Source: Mycolicibacterium sp. GF69 (lineage in GTDB: Bacteria; Actinomycetota; Actinomycetes; Mycobacteriales; Mycobacteriaceae). Taken from it: a stretch of 64,000 nt of DNA. Location of the stretch: NCBI RefSeq assembly GCF_003284965.1, contig NZ_QMEW01000028.1, forward strand, positions 1 to 64,000. The letters are read 5' to 3'. The notes under the pieces are model-generated. The model ran no database searches. It was given only the letters and a program-made list of their open reading frames with translations, and was not told the origin of the DNA. This document shows positions 40,594-49,740 of the stretch, one piece after another (position 1 is the stretch's first letter; each line of letters begins with the position of its first letter). The position numbers and the translations under genes are program-made.

Positions 40594-43053
40594 TCAACCA
40601 GTTTTGGTGGTGCGAATGGTCAGACCCGCCGGCGCGTTTCCGATGATGCCCTGCTGCTCGAGGTCGGTGATCTCGTCCTCGGAAAGCCCGAGTCCGGCCA
40701 GCACCTCGCGGTTGTGTTGGCCCAGCAGCGGTGCGGGGTTGCGATGCCAGTTCAGCACCGATTTGATGCGCATCGGCAACGTGCTGTGCCGTGCCGGACG
40801 GTTGACGGGATGGGTGACGCGTTCGTAGAAGCCGCGATGCACCACTTGCGGCAGGTCGCCGACGCGGTGCGGCTGCATCACCTTGGCCACCGGTACGCCC
40901 GCTGCCCAGAGGATTTCGACGATCTCCTCGCCGGTGCGGGTGGCGCACCAGGTGCCCAGCTGCTCGTCGATCGCATCGTGGTTGCGGCGGCGGCCCTCGA
41001 CGGTCGCGAACTCGTCGGTGACCCAGGCCGGGTACCCGAGGGCCTCGACCAGACCGGCCCACTGTTCGTCGGTGGCCACGGCGATCGCGACCCAGTCGTC
41101 GGGGCGGCCGAACTCGTCGAGTTCGCTCGTACGGTACAGGTTCTGGGGGGCGGCGGTCGGGCCGCGGTTGCCCTGTCGTTGCAGCAGATTCCCGTACGCC
41201 GAGTACTCGACGACCTGTTCGGCGGCGACGTTGAGCGCGGCGTCGACCATCGCGGCCTCGATACGGACCCCCTCCCCCGTGCGGCGCCGGTGGGCCAGCG
41301 CGAGCAGCAACGCGTTGAGCCCGTGCACTCCGGCGTTCGGGTCGCCAACCGAATACGGCTCGACCGGATTCTGATCGGGATGACCGGTCAGCCAGGTGAT
41401 TCCGGAACAGTCCTCGATCACGTAGGCGAACGCCGGCTTGTCGCGCCACGGCCCGTCGAGCCCGAAACCCGGCATGCGCATCATGATCGCGTCGGGCCGC
41501 AGCCGGTGCACCTCGCCGAAGCCGAGGCCGATCTGGTCGAGCACCCGCGGCGTGTAGTTCTCGACTATCACGTCGCAGGTTTTGACCAACTCGCGCAGCA
41601 GCTCTACACCGCGCTCCGAGCGGATGTCGAGTGTGACGCTCTTCTTGTTGGTGTTCAGGCCCGAGAAGATCGGCGAGCGCTCCCACCACTGTTCCTCGCT
41701 GATGGGCACCCCGGCAATGAGTCGGGTGCCGTCGGGCCGCGCCGTCGACTCGACGTGGATCACCTCGGCGCCCAGCAGCGCAAGGATATGTGTACACGAC
41801 GGCCCCGCCCAGAAGCTGGTCATGTCGAGTACCCGCAGACCGTCGAACGGTGACTTCGCCTCACCCTCCGTTGCGCGAGCGCTCATTCCCGTACGGTTTG
41901 AGCGCTCAAAACCGTACGAGGATGAGCGCTCGCCCGCTGGTGGGTGTGACGCCATGGGTCGGGAGCGGTAGTGCTCGGTGTGCTCGCCGAGGTGGGGCGC
42001 GGGCTGCGGAGCGCGAAGCAGCGACGGAGTCGTGCGGTACGGCGCTCCCGGCTGGGTGAAGCCGTCGCGCGGATTGCTGACGAACGTGCCGCGTTCGACG
42101 AACTGGTCGAAAGCGGTGACGGTGGCGCCGTTTCCGACCGGTGCGTTCGGAATCCGGAACGCGCTCGAGAGGTCGAGGATGTCCTCGACGCGGTTTTCCC
42201 GCACCCACTCGTAGATCTGCTCGGCGTGAATGTTGGCCTGTTCGGTGATCGACAGGTCGGCCTGCTCGTCGATCCATTCGTCGTGACCGACCATGGCGCA
42301 CAGGTCGAACCACTGTTGCGCGGTACCGCAGCCCAGCGCCACCAATCCGTCGGCGGCCGACGCGACGCCGGGGATCGTCAGCCGGCGTCGGTCACGGAAC
42401 GGCCGGCCCAACGCATCGTGAAACGACACGGAATAGTAAGTTAAACAGAGAATCTGGGCTTCCAGCATCGATACGTCCACCAGCCCCGAGGACACCGCCA
42501 TGGTGCCTGCAGCCGCGAACGCTCCGGTGAGCCACTCCCCGATCTGTCCGGCCACGGATACCGGCGCACGGTCTGGCGCACCCCTGCCCAACCCGATCAC
42601 GCCGCCCGACCAAGCTTGCACCGTGAATTCGGTGGCGGGTTTATCGGCCCACGGACCGTCGAGGCCGAACGCGGTGATCGCGGTGACGGTCAGGTGGTCG
42701 TACACGTCGGCGAGCGCGGCGGGCGCGAACTCGTCGAGTTCCGCGAGCGGTGCACCGCGCGACCACACCACCGCATCGGCCCCCCGCAGAAGCTCGCGCA
42801 GCAGGTCCAGATCGTCGGGGCGCTGCGGGTCCACCACGACGCTGTGCTTGGTGCACGCCAGGAAGCTGAACAGCGCACCGTCGCTGCCGGGTTCGATGGG
42901 CGCGCCCGACGCCGACCAGGAGCGCAGCGGATCGCCCTGTGGCGACTCGACTTTGATCACCGTGGCACCGCCGTCGGCGAGCAGCTTGGTCGCGTAGGCG
43001 CCCGCAATCCCGGTCGACAGGTCAACGACCGTGTACTCGTCCAGCGCCGCCAC
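40594..43053 (-). CDS. tandem (fused) CaiB/BaiF-type CoA-transferase
   Basis: An 819-residue protein with two complete type III CoA-transferase folds, residues about 1-365 and 405-819, joined by a Ser/Arg/Gly-rich linker. By-eye alignment with the single-domain enzyme at 15822 (nucleophile in AYDLLVQAESG) shows Glu142 in the first domain (ATEFTVQAWSG) and Ala in the second (AFAYVIEDCSG), so the usual Asp is absent from both. The architecture recalls DddD-type fusions. GTG 43053 shares one base with the hydratase stop. The DNA encoding the linker holds three GAGCGCTC palindromes. Confidence 0.88.
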   Translation of the reverse strand: MAALDEYTVVDLSTGIAGAYATKLLADGGATVIKVESPQGDPLRSWSASGAPIEPGSDGALFSFLACTKHSVVVDPQRPDDLDLLRELLRGADAVVWSRGAPLAELDEFAPAALADVYDHLTVTAITAFGLDGPWADKPATEFTVQAWSGGVIGLGRGAPDRAPVSVAGQIGEWLTGAFAAAGTMAVSSGLVDVSMLEAQILCLTYYSVSFHDALGRPFRDRRRLTIPGVASAADGLVALGCGTAQQWFDLCAMVGHDEWIDEQADLSITEQANIHAEQIYEWVRENRVEDILDLSSAFRIPNAPVGNGATVTAFDQFVERGTFVSNPRDGFTQPGAPYRTTPSLLRAPQPAPHLGEHTEHYRSRPMASHPPAGERSSSYGFERSNRTGMSARATEGEAKSPFDGLRVLDMTSFWAGPSCTHILALLGAEVIHVESTARPDGTRLIAGVPISEEQWWERSPIFSGLNTNKKSVTLDIRSERGVELLRELVKTCDVIVENYTPRVLDQIGLGFGEVHRLRPDAIMMRMPGFGLDGPWRDKPAFAYVIEDCSGITWLTGHPDQNPVEPYSVGDPNAGVHGLNALLLALAHRRRTGEGVRIEAAMVDAALNVAAEQVVEYSAYGNLLQRQGNRGPTAAPQNLYRTSELDEFGRPDDWVAIAVATDEQWAGLVEALGYPAWVTDEFATVEGRRRNHDAIDEQLGTWCATRTGEEIVEILWAAGVPVAKVMQPHRVGDLPQVVHRGFYERVTHPVNRPARHSTLPMRIKSVLNWHRNPAPLLGQHNREVLAGLGLSEDEITDLEQQGIIGNAPAGLTIRTTKTG
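41877..41931. repeat. palindrome cluster inside the CoA-transferase linker
   Basis: GAGCGCTC occurs at 41877-41884, 41900-41907 and 41924-41931 (23- and 24-base steps). The middle copy is the centre of a 29-base near-perfect palindrome with arms CGTACGGTTT and AAAACCGTACG (41890-41918). It is translated as part of the linker. Confidence 0.7.
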
Positions 43054-44003
43054 TAGTCCTTCTTCCTGCGGTTCGTCTTGCTCAACCGGAACTCCGGCGG
43101 GAACTTGTCGTCGTTGTCGTTGACGGCGTCCGCCAGGCCCACATCGATCGCGTCGGCGAGCATGAAGTCGTTGCCGTCGGGGCGCGCCGCGCCGCCCATC
43201 GACTCGAACATCGCCGACAACAAACTGCCGAGGTACTCGCCCTGGAACTGCTTGACCACCTCGAAGAACATCTTCTGTTGAAAGACGCTGTCCACCGGTC
43301 GGTTCCGGGCGCACGCGTGCGCGTACTTGGCGACTTCGGCTTCGAGCTCAGCCCGCGGCACCACCTTGTTGAGGAAGTTGCACGCACGCATTTCCTCGGC
43401 TGTGAACGGCCGGCCCGTGAACACCATCTCCTGGAAGGGCCGCAATCCCATGGTCATCACCCATGTCCACATCCGTGGGCCCCACCCGAAGTAGCGGAAC
43501 GACGGATGGCCAAACAGTGCGTCGTCACTGGAGATCACCAGATCCGCGTCGGCGCACTGATAGAAGTGCCAGCCGTAGCAGTAGCCCTTGGCCTCCACGA
43601 TGCTGATCTTCTTGAGTTCCTGCAGCGCCCGGTTACCCGCCGCGACGTTGGCATACCACTGCCCCATCGTCGCGCCATGCCGGAACGACCCCTGCGGCGG
43701 ATAGGCGACGTCCGGATCGTCCACCCGCAACTCGGCCAGCCGCGCCTCCTCGTCACCCGCCATGAACTCCGGCAGATCCGCACCGCTGCCGAGATCGTCT
43801 CCGACGCCGCGGATCACGACGACCTTCACGTCGTCGTCGACGGTGGCACCGCGCAGCAGGTCGGCGTACCGCAGCCGCGCCGCCGACGTCGGGGCGTTCA
43901 GGTACTCAGGTCGGTTGAACGTGATGGTCGCGATCTTGGTCGCCGGGTCCTTCTCGTAGAGGACGATCTCCTCGGGGGCGGGCCGACTCCCGGAGTCCGA
44001 CAT
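43053..44003 (-). CDS. enoyl-CoA hydratase/isomerase family protein (long form)
   Basis: A 316-residue crotonase-fold protein, longer than the usual 260, with ATITFNRPEYLNAP at the start, the oxyanion region GVGDDLGSGADLPEF near 75 and KGYCYGWHFYQCADADLVIS near 145. Canonical hydratase Glu residues are not obvious, and several aromatic residues replace them. The C-terminal 60 residues (FQGEYLGSLLSAMFESMGG) are an extension. It lies between M24-fold genes and the tandem CoA-transferase in the same operon. Confidence 0.87.
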   Translation of the reverse strand: MSDSGSRPAPEEIVLYEKDPATKIATITFNRPEYLNAPTSAARLRYADLLRGATVDDDVKVVVIRGVGDDLGSGADLPEFMAGDEEARLAELRVDDPDVAYPPQGSFRHGATMGQWYANVAAGNRALQELKKISIVEAKGYCYGWHFYQCADADLVISSDDALFGHPSFRYFGWGPRMWTWVMTMGLRPFQEMVFTGRPFTAEEMRACNFLNKVVPRAELEAEVAKYAHACARNRPVDSVFQQKMFFEVVKQFQGEYLGSLLSAMFESMGGAARPDGNDFMLADAIDVGLADAVNDNDDKFPPEFRLSKTNRRKKD

Positions 44004-44009
44004 CTGACC

Positions 44010-45152
44010 TCAACCGATTCCGACGCCCGCAGCACTGAAGAACGGGCTCGAGGTCAGCACCTCCGCACCGTCGGCGGTGATGTGCACGGCCTCGCGACCG
44101 AAGACCGCGCCGAGCCCCTGCTGCCACACATAGCCACTCACCGCGAGCACCATGCCGGGCTCGAGCACCTCCTCGGCGGCGGTGGCCCTCAGGGCGGGGG
44201 TGACGACCGGCGAGTCGTAACCCAGCCCAAGACCGTGAGCCACGGGCATCGCGGGCAGTGGTTCACCGGCGGCCTCGTATGCGGCGAGCAGGTCGCTGGC
44301 CGGACGACCGGGACGGCAGGCAGCAGACAGCCTGTCCCACAATTTGTTCCACCGATCGTAGAGTTCATGAACCGCTGGACCGTTGACTTCACCGACCGGC
44401 CAGGTGCGGCCGACCTCGCCGACATAGCCGTCGGCCAGGGCGCCCGCCGAGAATGCCACCAGATCACCGTTCTCGATGCGGCCGTCGGAACGGGCGCGCC
44501 GCCATGGATGCTCCTTGCTGGTCACCCACGCCCCGTCCTGGGTGGCGGGGGTGGTGACGCCGCCCGCGGCCATCGCCTCCATCAGCGCGCCGGTCAGCGA
44601 CTGCTCGGTGGTCCCAGCCATCAGCTCCGCGCGCGCCGCGTCGAGTGCCGCTTCGGCCACGGACAGCGCACCGCGCAGCACCGCGATCTCGTCGGCCGTC
44701 TTGATCCGGCGAGCCGCCCGGAGCGCGGGCTCGGCGTCGACGAGTTCGGCGTTCGGGAACGCCATCGGCAGCAGTTGCGCGAATGTCGGCGTCAGCGAGT
44801 CGGTTCCCACCCGTTTGACGGTGGCGGCGCCGGGCAGCTTCTTGAGCACCTCGACGAGTGTCATCGGATTCCACGCCAACCCGTACAGATGGTCGTGCGG
44901 GATCTCGTCGGGGATCCCTTCATCCCATGTGCTGTTGAGGTGAATCTCCCCGGTCGAGCGGACGACCTCGCAGATCGGTCCGAACGGCCGGGTGCCCGCG
45001 ACCCAGAGCTGCGGGGCGCCGGTCACATACCGCACATTGGCCTGGCGGCCCAGCACCAGGATGTCGATGTCGCGGTCGGCCATCTGGGCCAGCGCGCGCT
45101 CGCGGCGGCCCCTGCGCAAATCCGCAGCGTCGGGCAGGATCTCGAGTGCCAT
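44010..45152 (-). CDS. M24-fold (creatinase/prolidase-like) protein with lost metal ligands
   Basis: A 380-residue pita-bread-fold protein paralogous to the next upstream gene. Compared with it, metal ligands are changed: the first Asp is Ser235 (FSAG), the second is Glu246 (GEVGRT) and the Glu of the LEP-type motif is Ser339 (AVSGYVW). His306 (AHGLG) and Glu354 remain. It probably cannot hold a dinuclear metal site, so it may be a pseudoenzyme partner or a changed enzyme. The start ATG shares one base with the upstream gene's stop (TGATG). Confidence 0.86.
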   Translation of the reverse strand: MALEILPDAADLRRGRRERALAQMADRDIDILVLGRQANVRYVTGAPQLWVAGTRPFGPICEVVRSTGEIHLNSTWDEGIPDEIPHDHLYGLAWNPMTLVEVLKKLPGAATVKRVGTDSLTPTFAQLLPMAFPNAELVDAEPALRAARRIKTADEIAVLRGALSVAEAALDAARAELMAGTTEQSLTGALMEAMAAGGVTTPATQDGAWVTSKEHPWRRARSDGRIENGDLVAFSAGALADGYVGEVGRTWPVGEVNGPAVHELYDRWNKLWDRLSAACRPGRPASDLLAAYEAAGEPLPAMPVAHGLGLGYDSPVVTPALRATAAEEVLEPGMVLAVSGYVWQQGLGAVFGREAVHITADGAEVLTSSPFFSAAGVGIG

Positions 45153-46411
45153 CAAACCCTCCCGTAGGGCGCGTAGGGGTAGTCGGTGATCGACTGGTAG
45201 CCGTCCTCGGTGATCACCACGATCTCCTCGCTTCGGTAACCGCCGGTGCCGTCCTCCCACACCACCGGTTCCAGCACGAGCAGCATCCCGGCCGGGAACA
45301 CGAAGTTGTCGTCGAACTCCTCGCCGAGATCGGTTCCGATCATCGGCATCTCGGCGGCGTTGGTGCCGATGCCGTGGCCGAGGTAGAAGTGCGGCAGCCA
45401 CGGTTTGGCGCCTCCGTTCGCGGCGGTCGCGGCGCGCGCCAGATCGCCGCTCGTCGCGCCGGCCTTGGTCACGGCGAGCACCGCCGACAGGATCTCCTGC
45501 CATTTCTCGAACTGGGCGTGCTGGCGGTCCGACGGTTCGTCGCCTACGACCCAGGTGCGACCGAAATCGGAGCAGTAGCCCCGGTACGTGATGCTCATAT
45601 CGGTCCACAACACGTCGCCGCGTTCGAGTTCACGCTCGGTGGTCAGCAACGGCAGCGCCAGATCACCGGTGGTGGTCCAGACCGCACCGCTGGTCTTCGT
45701 CGTCGGCATCACCTGCCAGATGGCCTCGAGCATGTTGGCCGTGGCGCCGAGTTCGAACGCGCGCCGGGTGAACGCCGCCGAAAGGTCGATCTGGCGCACC
45801 CCGGGGGCCAGCGCCTTGTGCACATCGACCATGGCTTCCTCGGTGATGCGGCAGGCCCTGCGCAAGCACGAGATCTGGTCGACGGTCTTGACCAGCTTGG
45901 CCGGTCCGACGACCTGCGCAGCATCCAGCGGCGGACCCGACGGGAACAGCGTGCTCGACGCGCGGCGCATCGCACCGGTCAACTCGTCGACTGCGACGGT
46001 GCCGCCCGCGGGCACCAGATCGGCCAGCACCCGCGCGAATTGTTCGATGCCCTCGTCGAACTCGAGATAGAGCGGGTCGTGGACGTGATCGGCGGGCACA
46101 TGCGAATCGGTCGCCACCGGCGCCGATCCCTCGCGCAGCGGCATGAAAAGGTGCGGATGCGGATCGTCGGCGAGCACGATCGCGACCGGACGTTCCACGT
46201 GGGACAGCCCGGCATCGAGCAACGGCCAGCTGACTCCGGTCGCGTAGACGACGTTGCCGTTTCCGATCAGGACAAGCGCGTCGACGCCTTTTTCTCGCAT
46301 GGAGTCCCGCAGCCGGACGCCACACTCGCGGTACATGCGGCCGCGATCCGGCAGCTCCGGTATGTCGAGCGACGACTTGACCGGGGCCGACCCCGGTGCG
46401 ATCACAGTCAC
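45152..46411 (-). CDS. M24-family metallohydrolase (creatinase/prolidase-like)
   Basis: A 419-residue protein with all five M24 metal ligands visible: Asp in WTDMS, Asp in CSDFGRT, His in LGHGIGTN, Glu in LEPVVWEDG and Glu in RSEEIVVIT. Members hydrolyse Xaa-Pro bonds, creatine or other C-N bonds, and some act in catabolic operons on amide-like substrates. GTG 46411 overlaps the amidohydrolase stop by four bases. Its adjacent paralog has lost most ligands, suggesting a heteromeric pair. Confidence 0.89.
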   Translation of the reverse strand: MTVIAPGSAPVKSSLDIPELPDRGRMYRECGVRLRDSMREKGVDALVLIGNGNVVYATGVSWPLLDAGLSHVERPVAIVLADDPHPHLFMPLREGSAPVATDSHVPADHVHDPLYLEFDEGIEQFARVLADLVPAGGTVAVDELTGAMRRASSTLFPSGPPLDAAQVVGPAKLVKTVDQISCLRRACRITEEAMVDVHKALAPGVRQIDLSAAFTRRAFELGATANMLEAIWQVMPTTKTSGAVWTTTGDLALPLLTTERELERGDVLWTDMSITYRGYCSDFGRTWVVGDEPSDRQHAQFEKWQEILSAVLAVTKAGATSGDLARAATAANGGAKPWLPHFYLGHGIGTNAAEMPMIGTDLGEEFDDNFVFPAGMLLVLEPVVWEDGTGGYRSEEIVVITEDGYQSITDYPYAPYGRV

Positions 46412-47580
46412 GAAATCCCCAGGAAGTTCTTGATGTTGGTGCTGACGATCTTGGTGGCGGCTTCGGGCCCGACCGCATCGACGACCGTTTTCAGCGACTT
46501 CTCCGAATATCCGAACGTGGATTCGTTGTGCGGGTAGTCCGACGACCACATGACGTTGCCGACACCGATCTTGTCGATGAGTTCCAGGCCGAGTGGGTCG
46601 ACCATGAACGACGCGCTCATGTGGTTGTCCCAGTAGTACCGGACCGGATGCTCGAGCTGGTGGTTGAACATGTGCCGGTAGGAGGCGAGCAGGTGCTCGG
46701 CATCCTGCAACGCCGTTGGCACCCAGGCGATCCCGCCCTCGAACCAGCCGACCTTCAGCGACGGGTGGCGGTCGAGGATACCGGAGAACACATACTTGGC
46801 GAACTGCTCGCGGAACGAGTCGACGTTGACCATCATGCCGACGACGACGCTGTTGAACTCGCATGGCGTCTTCGGCGGAGTCTCACCGATGTGGTGGCTG
46901 ACCGGCACGCCGGCCGCCTCGATCTCGTCCCACACCGCGTCCATCGAGGTGGCGCCGTAGTCGTAGATGTTGCCGTCGTCGTCCTTGCCGGGGTTCAACG
47001 GCAGCAGGAAGGTCTTGAGACCGAGCGACTTCAGCTCCTCCAATGTGCTGCGGGTGCCCTTGGGATCCCACCAGTTGATGAGTCCGACGCCGTAGAAGTG
47101 GCCGTTGCTGCGCTCCTGCAGGTCGGCGATGTGCTCGTTGTAGATGCGAAACACCCGCTCGCGCAATGCCTTGTCCGGGTAGTGGAACAGCGCGAGCACA
47201 GCATTGGGGAAGGCGAGCTCCTTGTCGATGCCGTCTTCTTTGAGCTCGCGTACGCGCGCCTCGATGTTGTTCGACGCGGCACCGGCCAGGTCGTCGTACT
47301 GCATCAGCACACGGCCGAAGTCGCCGCCGGTCCAGGCCTTGCCCTTCATACCGACCATGTACGCGCCGTCCTCGTACCAGATACGCGGCGCGGCGCCCTT
47401 GAGTTCGGTGGGGAAACGGTCGTAGAAGATGTCGTCGGCCACCGAGATGTGGTTGTCCGCCGAGAAGATCTCGGTGCCCGCAGGTAGGCCGAAATCGCCT
47501 GTGGCATGCCCCTTGCGGTGTTTGGGTGCGCCGAACCCCTCAGGGGGATAAAGAGTGGTGGTGGTGCTTGGTGCTGACAT
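46408..47580 (-). CDS. amidohydrolase 2 family (ACMSD-like) metal enzyme
   Basis: A 390-residue PF04909-type protein, related to but distinct from the one at 19114. It has FSADNHISVADDIFYDRFP near 40, SHHIGETPP in the middle and WSSDYPHNESTFG with the conserved Asp near 345. As in the paralog, the N-terminal metal motif has only one His. Possible reactions are decarboxylation or hydrolysis of a ring-cleavage product. It lies directly after the P450 gene in the operon; GGAG precedes ATG 47580. Confidence 0.86.
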   Translation of the reverse strand: MSAPSTTTTLYPPEGFGAPKHRKGHATGDFGLPAGTEIFSADNHISVADDIFYDRFPTELKGAAPRIWYEDGAYMVGMKGKAWTGGDFGRVLMQYDDLAGAASNNIEARVRELKEDGIDKELAFPNAVLALFHYPDKALRERVFRIYNEHIADLQERSNGHFYGVGLINWWDPKGTRSTLEELKSLGLKTFLLPLNPGKDDDGNIYDYGATSMDAVWDEIEAAGVPVSHHIGETPPKTPCEFNSVVVGMMVNVDSFREQFAKYVFSGILDRHPSLKVGWFEGGIAWVPTALQDAEHLLASYRHMFNHQLEHPVRYYWDNHMSASFMVDPLGLELIDKIGVGNVMWSSDYPHNESTFGYSEKSLKTVVDAVGPEAATKIVSTNIKNFLGIS

Positions 47581-47615
47581 TCTTGACACTCCAATCGGGC
47601 TGTGGACGGGCCTGA

Positions 47616-48854
47616 CTACCAGGCCACCGGAAGTTCGTAGACGCCGTATGCCAGGCGGTCGTGTTTGAACGGCACTTCGTCGATCGGCACGGCCAGGCGC
47701 AACGTGGGGATGCGCCGCAGCAACGTGTGGAACACGATCTGCAGTTCGGCGCGGGCGAGTTGCTGGCCGACGCACTGATGCCTGCCGTAGCCGAAGCCCA
47801 GTTGCTGACCGGCGTCGCGCCCGAGATCGAGCTTGTCGGGTTCGGGATAGGCTTCGGCGTCCCAGTTCGCCGGGGCGAGGTCGAGGATGATGCCCTCGCC
47901 GGCGCGGATGGTTTCGCCTGCGATCTCGATATCCTCGATGGCCACGCGCCGCTGACCGTTCTGGATGATCGACAGGTACCGCATCAGTTCTTCGACCGCG
48001 TTCGCGATGAACTTGGGGTCGTCCGAATCCCGCAGCAGCGCTGCCTGTTCGGGGTTGTCCAGCAGCGCCAGCACCCCGATGCCGATCATGTTGGCGGTGG
48101 TCTCGTGACCCGCGATGAGCAGGCCGGTCCCCAGCTGCGCGGCCTCTTTCACGCTGATCTCGCCGGCGTTCACCCGCTCGGCGAGGTCGGAAACCGCATC
48201 CTCGGACGGGTTTTCCATCTTGGCCCTGACCAGGTCGCTGAGGTACTTCGCCAGGCTCATCGCACCCTTCTGGCCGTCCTCGGCCGAGGCGTAGCGGGCG
48301 AGGCCGACGTTGGCATGGTGCTGGAAGAACTCATGGTCTTCGTATGGCACGCCGAGCATCTCGCTGATGACCCTGGTGGGAACCGGCAACGCGAGTTTGG
48401 TGACGATATCGGCGGGTTGGGGGCCGGCGAGGATGGCGTCGATGCACTCGTCGGTCACCTCCTGAATGGCCGACCGCAGATTCTCCACCCGTTTGAACGT
48501 GAACGGTTTGGACAGCATCCGGCGAAACCGGGTGTGCTCCTCGGCATCGGAGGTGAACACCGAGCGCGGACGCTTGTACACCGTGGACAGCATGTGCTCG
48601 TTCCAGTGCGGGAAACCCTCGCGGCGGTCGTCGACGCTGACCCGCGAATCGGCGAACAGTTCACGCGCCACCGCATGACCGGTGATCAGCCACGGGGTGC
48701 TGCCGTCCCAGATCCGCACGCGGGACAACGGTTTGGCCTCGCCCATCTTGAGCATCTGCGGCGGCGGGGCGAACGGGCAGCGGGCATCGCGGTCCATCGG
48801 GTATTCGGGAATATCCGCGGACACGTCGGGTGTACCGGTCAGGGTGTCGGACAT
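47616..48854 (-). CDS. cytochrome P450 (with adjacent ferredoxin)
   Basis: A 412-residue P450 resembling the CYP105/CYP107-like soluble bacterial type. It has IAGHETTAN in the I-helix, ExxR in EELMR and the heme loop FGYGRHQCVGQQLAR. The gene follows the [3Fe-4S] ferredoxin gene by ten bases, so the ferredoxin is its likely electron donor. It is the only one of the three P450s here with a dedicated redox partner. AGAAG precedes ATG 48854. Confidence 0.94.
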   Translation of the reverse strand: MSDTLTGTPDVSADIPEYPMDRDARCPFAPPPQMLKMGEAKPLSRVRIWDGSTPWLITGHAVARELFADSRVSVDDRREGFPHWNEHMLSTVYKRPRSVFTSDAEEHTRFRRMLSKPFTFKRVENLRSAIQEVTDECIDAILAGPQPADIVTKLALPVPTRVISEMLGVPYEDHEFFQHHANVGLARYASAEDGQKGAMSLAKYLSDLVRAKMENPSEDAVSDLAERVNAGEISVKEAAQLGTGLLIAGHETTANMIGIGVLALLDNPEQAALLRDSDDPKFIANAVEELMRYLSIIQNGQRRVAIEDIEIAGETIRAGEGIILDLAPANWDAEAYPEPDKLDLGRDAGQQLGFGYGRHQCVGQQLARAELQIVFHTLLRRIPTLRLAVPIDEVPFKHDRLAYGVYELPVAW

Positions 48855-48864
48855 GAATGTCTTC

Positions 48865-49059
48865 TCATTCCTCGATGTGGATGGCAAGTGCCGGGCAGGC
48901 GGCGGCCGCCTTGCGGGCGTCGTCGGCCTGGTCCGCGGCTGGGCTGGCGTCGAGCAGGACCACGACACCGTCGTCGTCCCGTTGGTCGAAGATGTCGCCG
49001 GCGTTGAGCACGCATTGGCCGGATGACACGCATTTGTCTTGGTCGACGGTGATTTTCAT
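48865..49059 (-). CDS. [3Fe-4S] ferredoxin
   Basis: A 64-residue ferredoxin with three Cys (C10, C16 and C55) and Ser13 at the position of the fourth ligand in the motif CVSSGQC, followed by ACPALAI. This is the signature of P450-associated 3Fe-4S ferredoxins in actinobacteria. It is one base after the TetR stop and ten bases before the P450 start. No ferredoxin reductase is encoded in the window. Confidence 0.93.
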   Translation of the reverse strand: MKITVDQDKCVSSGQCVLNAGDIFDQRDDDGVVVLLDASPAADQADDARKAAAACPALAIHIEE

Positions 49060-49060
49060 G

Positions 49061-49714
49061 TCACGGCCGCTCCGTGATCGGTGCGCGCCACAGGCCTACG
49101 ATCGCATCGATGAGGCCCGAGGCCACCGCACTCCAGGTGGTCCGGGGCATATCGGCACCCTCGGCGAAAGCGCGTTCGAAGTCGGCGCAAGTGTGCATCA
49201 TCAAGTTGCGCACCATGATGTTTCGCTCGATGACGACGGCCATCGGCAGGTCGGGCAGGCATCCGGTGATGCCGTCGACGACCTTCAGCAGCGACGGTGA
49301 GCCCAGCGCATCCTTGACGACGATCTTCTGGTAGGCCGGATCGGCCAGTGCCTGTGCGGCGAACCGCGCGTACCAGGTCGGCTTTCCGAGCTGGTCGAGA
49401 TGCTCGGTCAGCGAGCACACCATGCAGGCAATCCAGTCGCGCAACTCGGTCGAGTCGCCGATTGCGCCCACCATGCGGTCGAGCAGCCGCTCGATCGAGA
49501 TGCGGTGCTTCTGCTCGATGGCCCGCACCAGGTCGCCCTTGGTGCCGAAGTGGTATCCGACCGCGGCGTTGTTGCCCTGCCCGGCGGCCTCGCTGACCTG
49601 CCGGTTCGACACGGCGTACACACCGTGTTCGGCGAACAGGCGCTCGGCGGCGGCCAAGATCGCCTCCCGCGTGATGCTCGCGCGTTCGGTACGCACACTT
49701 CTGGCGGTGGTCAC
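49061..49714 (-). CDS. TetR family transcriptional regulator
   Basis: A 217-residue regulator with a helix-turn-helix near 25-55 (AVSNRQVSEAAGQGNNAAVGY, then HFGTKGDLV). The frame is open to GTG 49771, but that would translate the inverted repeat at 49741-49762, so I prefer GTG 49714, which is not clearly preceded by a ribosome site. It heads the ferredoxin-P450-amidohydrolase-M24 part of the long minus run. Confidence 0.84.
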   Translation of the reverse strand: MTTARSVRTERASITREAILAAAERLFAEHGVYAVSNRQVSEAAGQGNNAAVGYHFGTKGDLVRAIEQKHRISIERLLDRMVGAIGDSTELRDWIACMVCSLTEHLDQLGKPTWYARFAAQALADPAYQKIVVKDALGSPSLLKVVDGITGCLPDLPMAVVIERNIMVRNLMMHTCADFERAFAEGADMPRTTWSAVASGLIDAIVGLWRAPITERP

Positions 49715-49740
49715 CCGATCAGTCAACCGCCGGGAGCGGG

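Noticed and set aside
43278..45167. 629-codon plus-strand frame over the hydratase and M24 genes
   Set aside because: Antisense shadow rich in Arg, His and Gly, without motifs.
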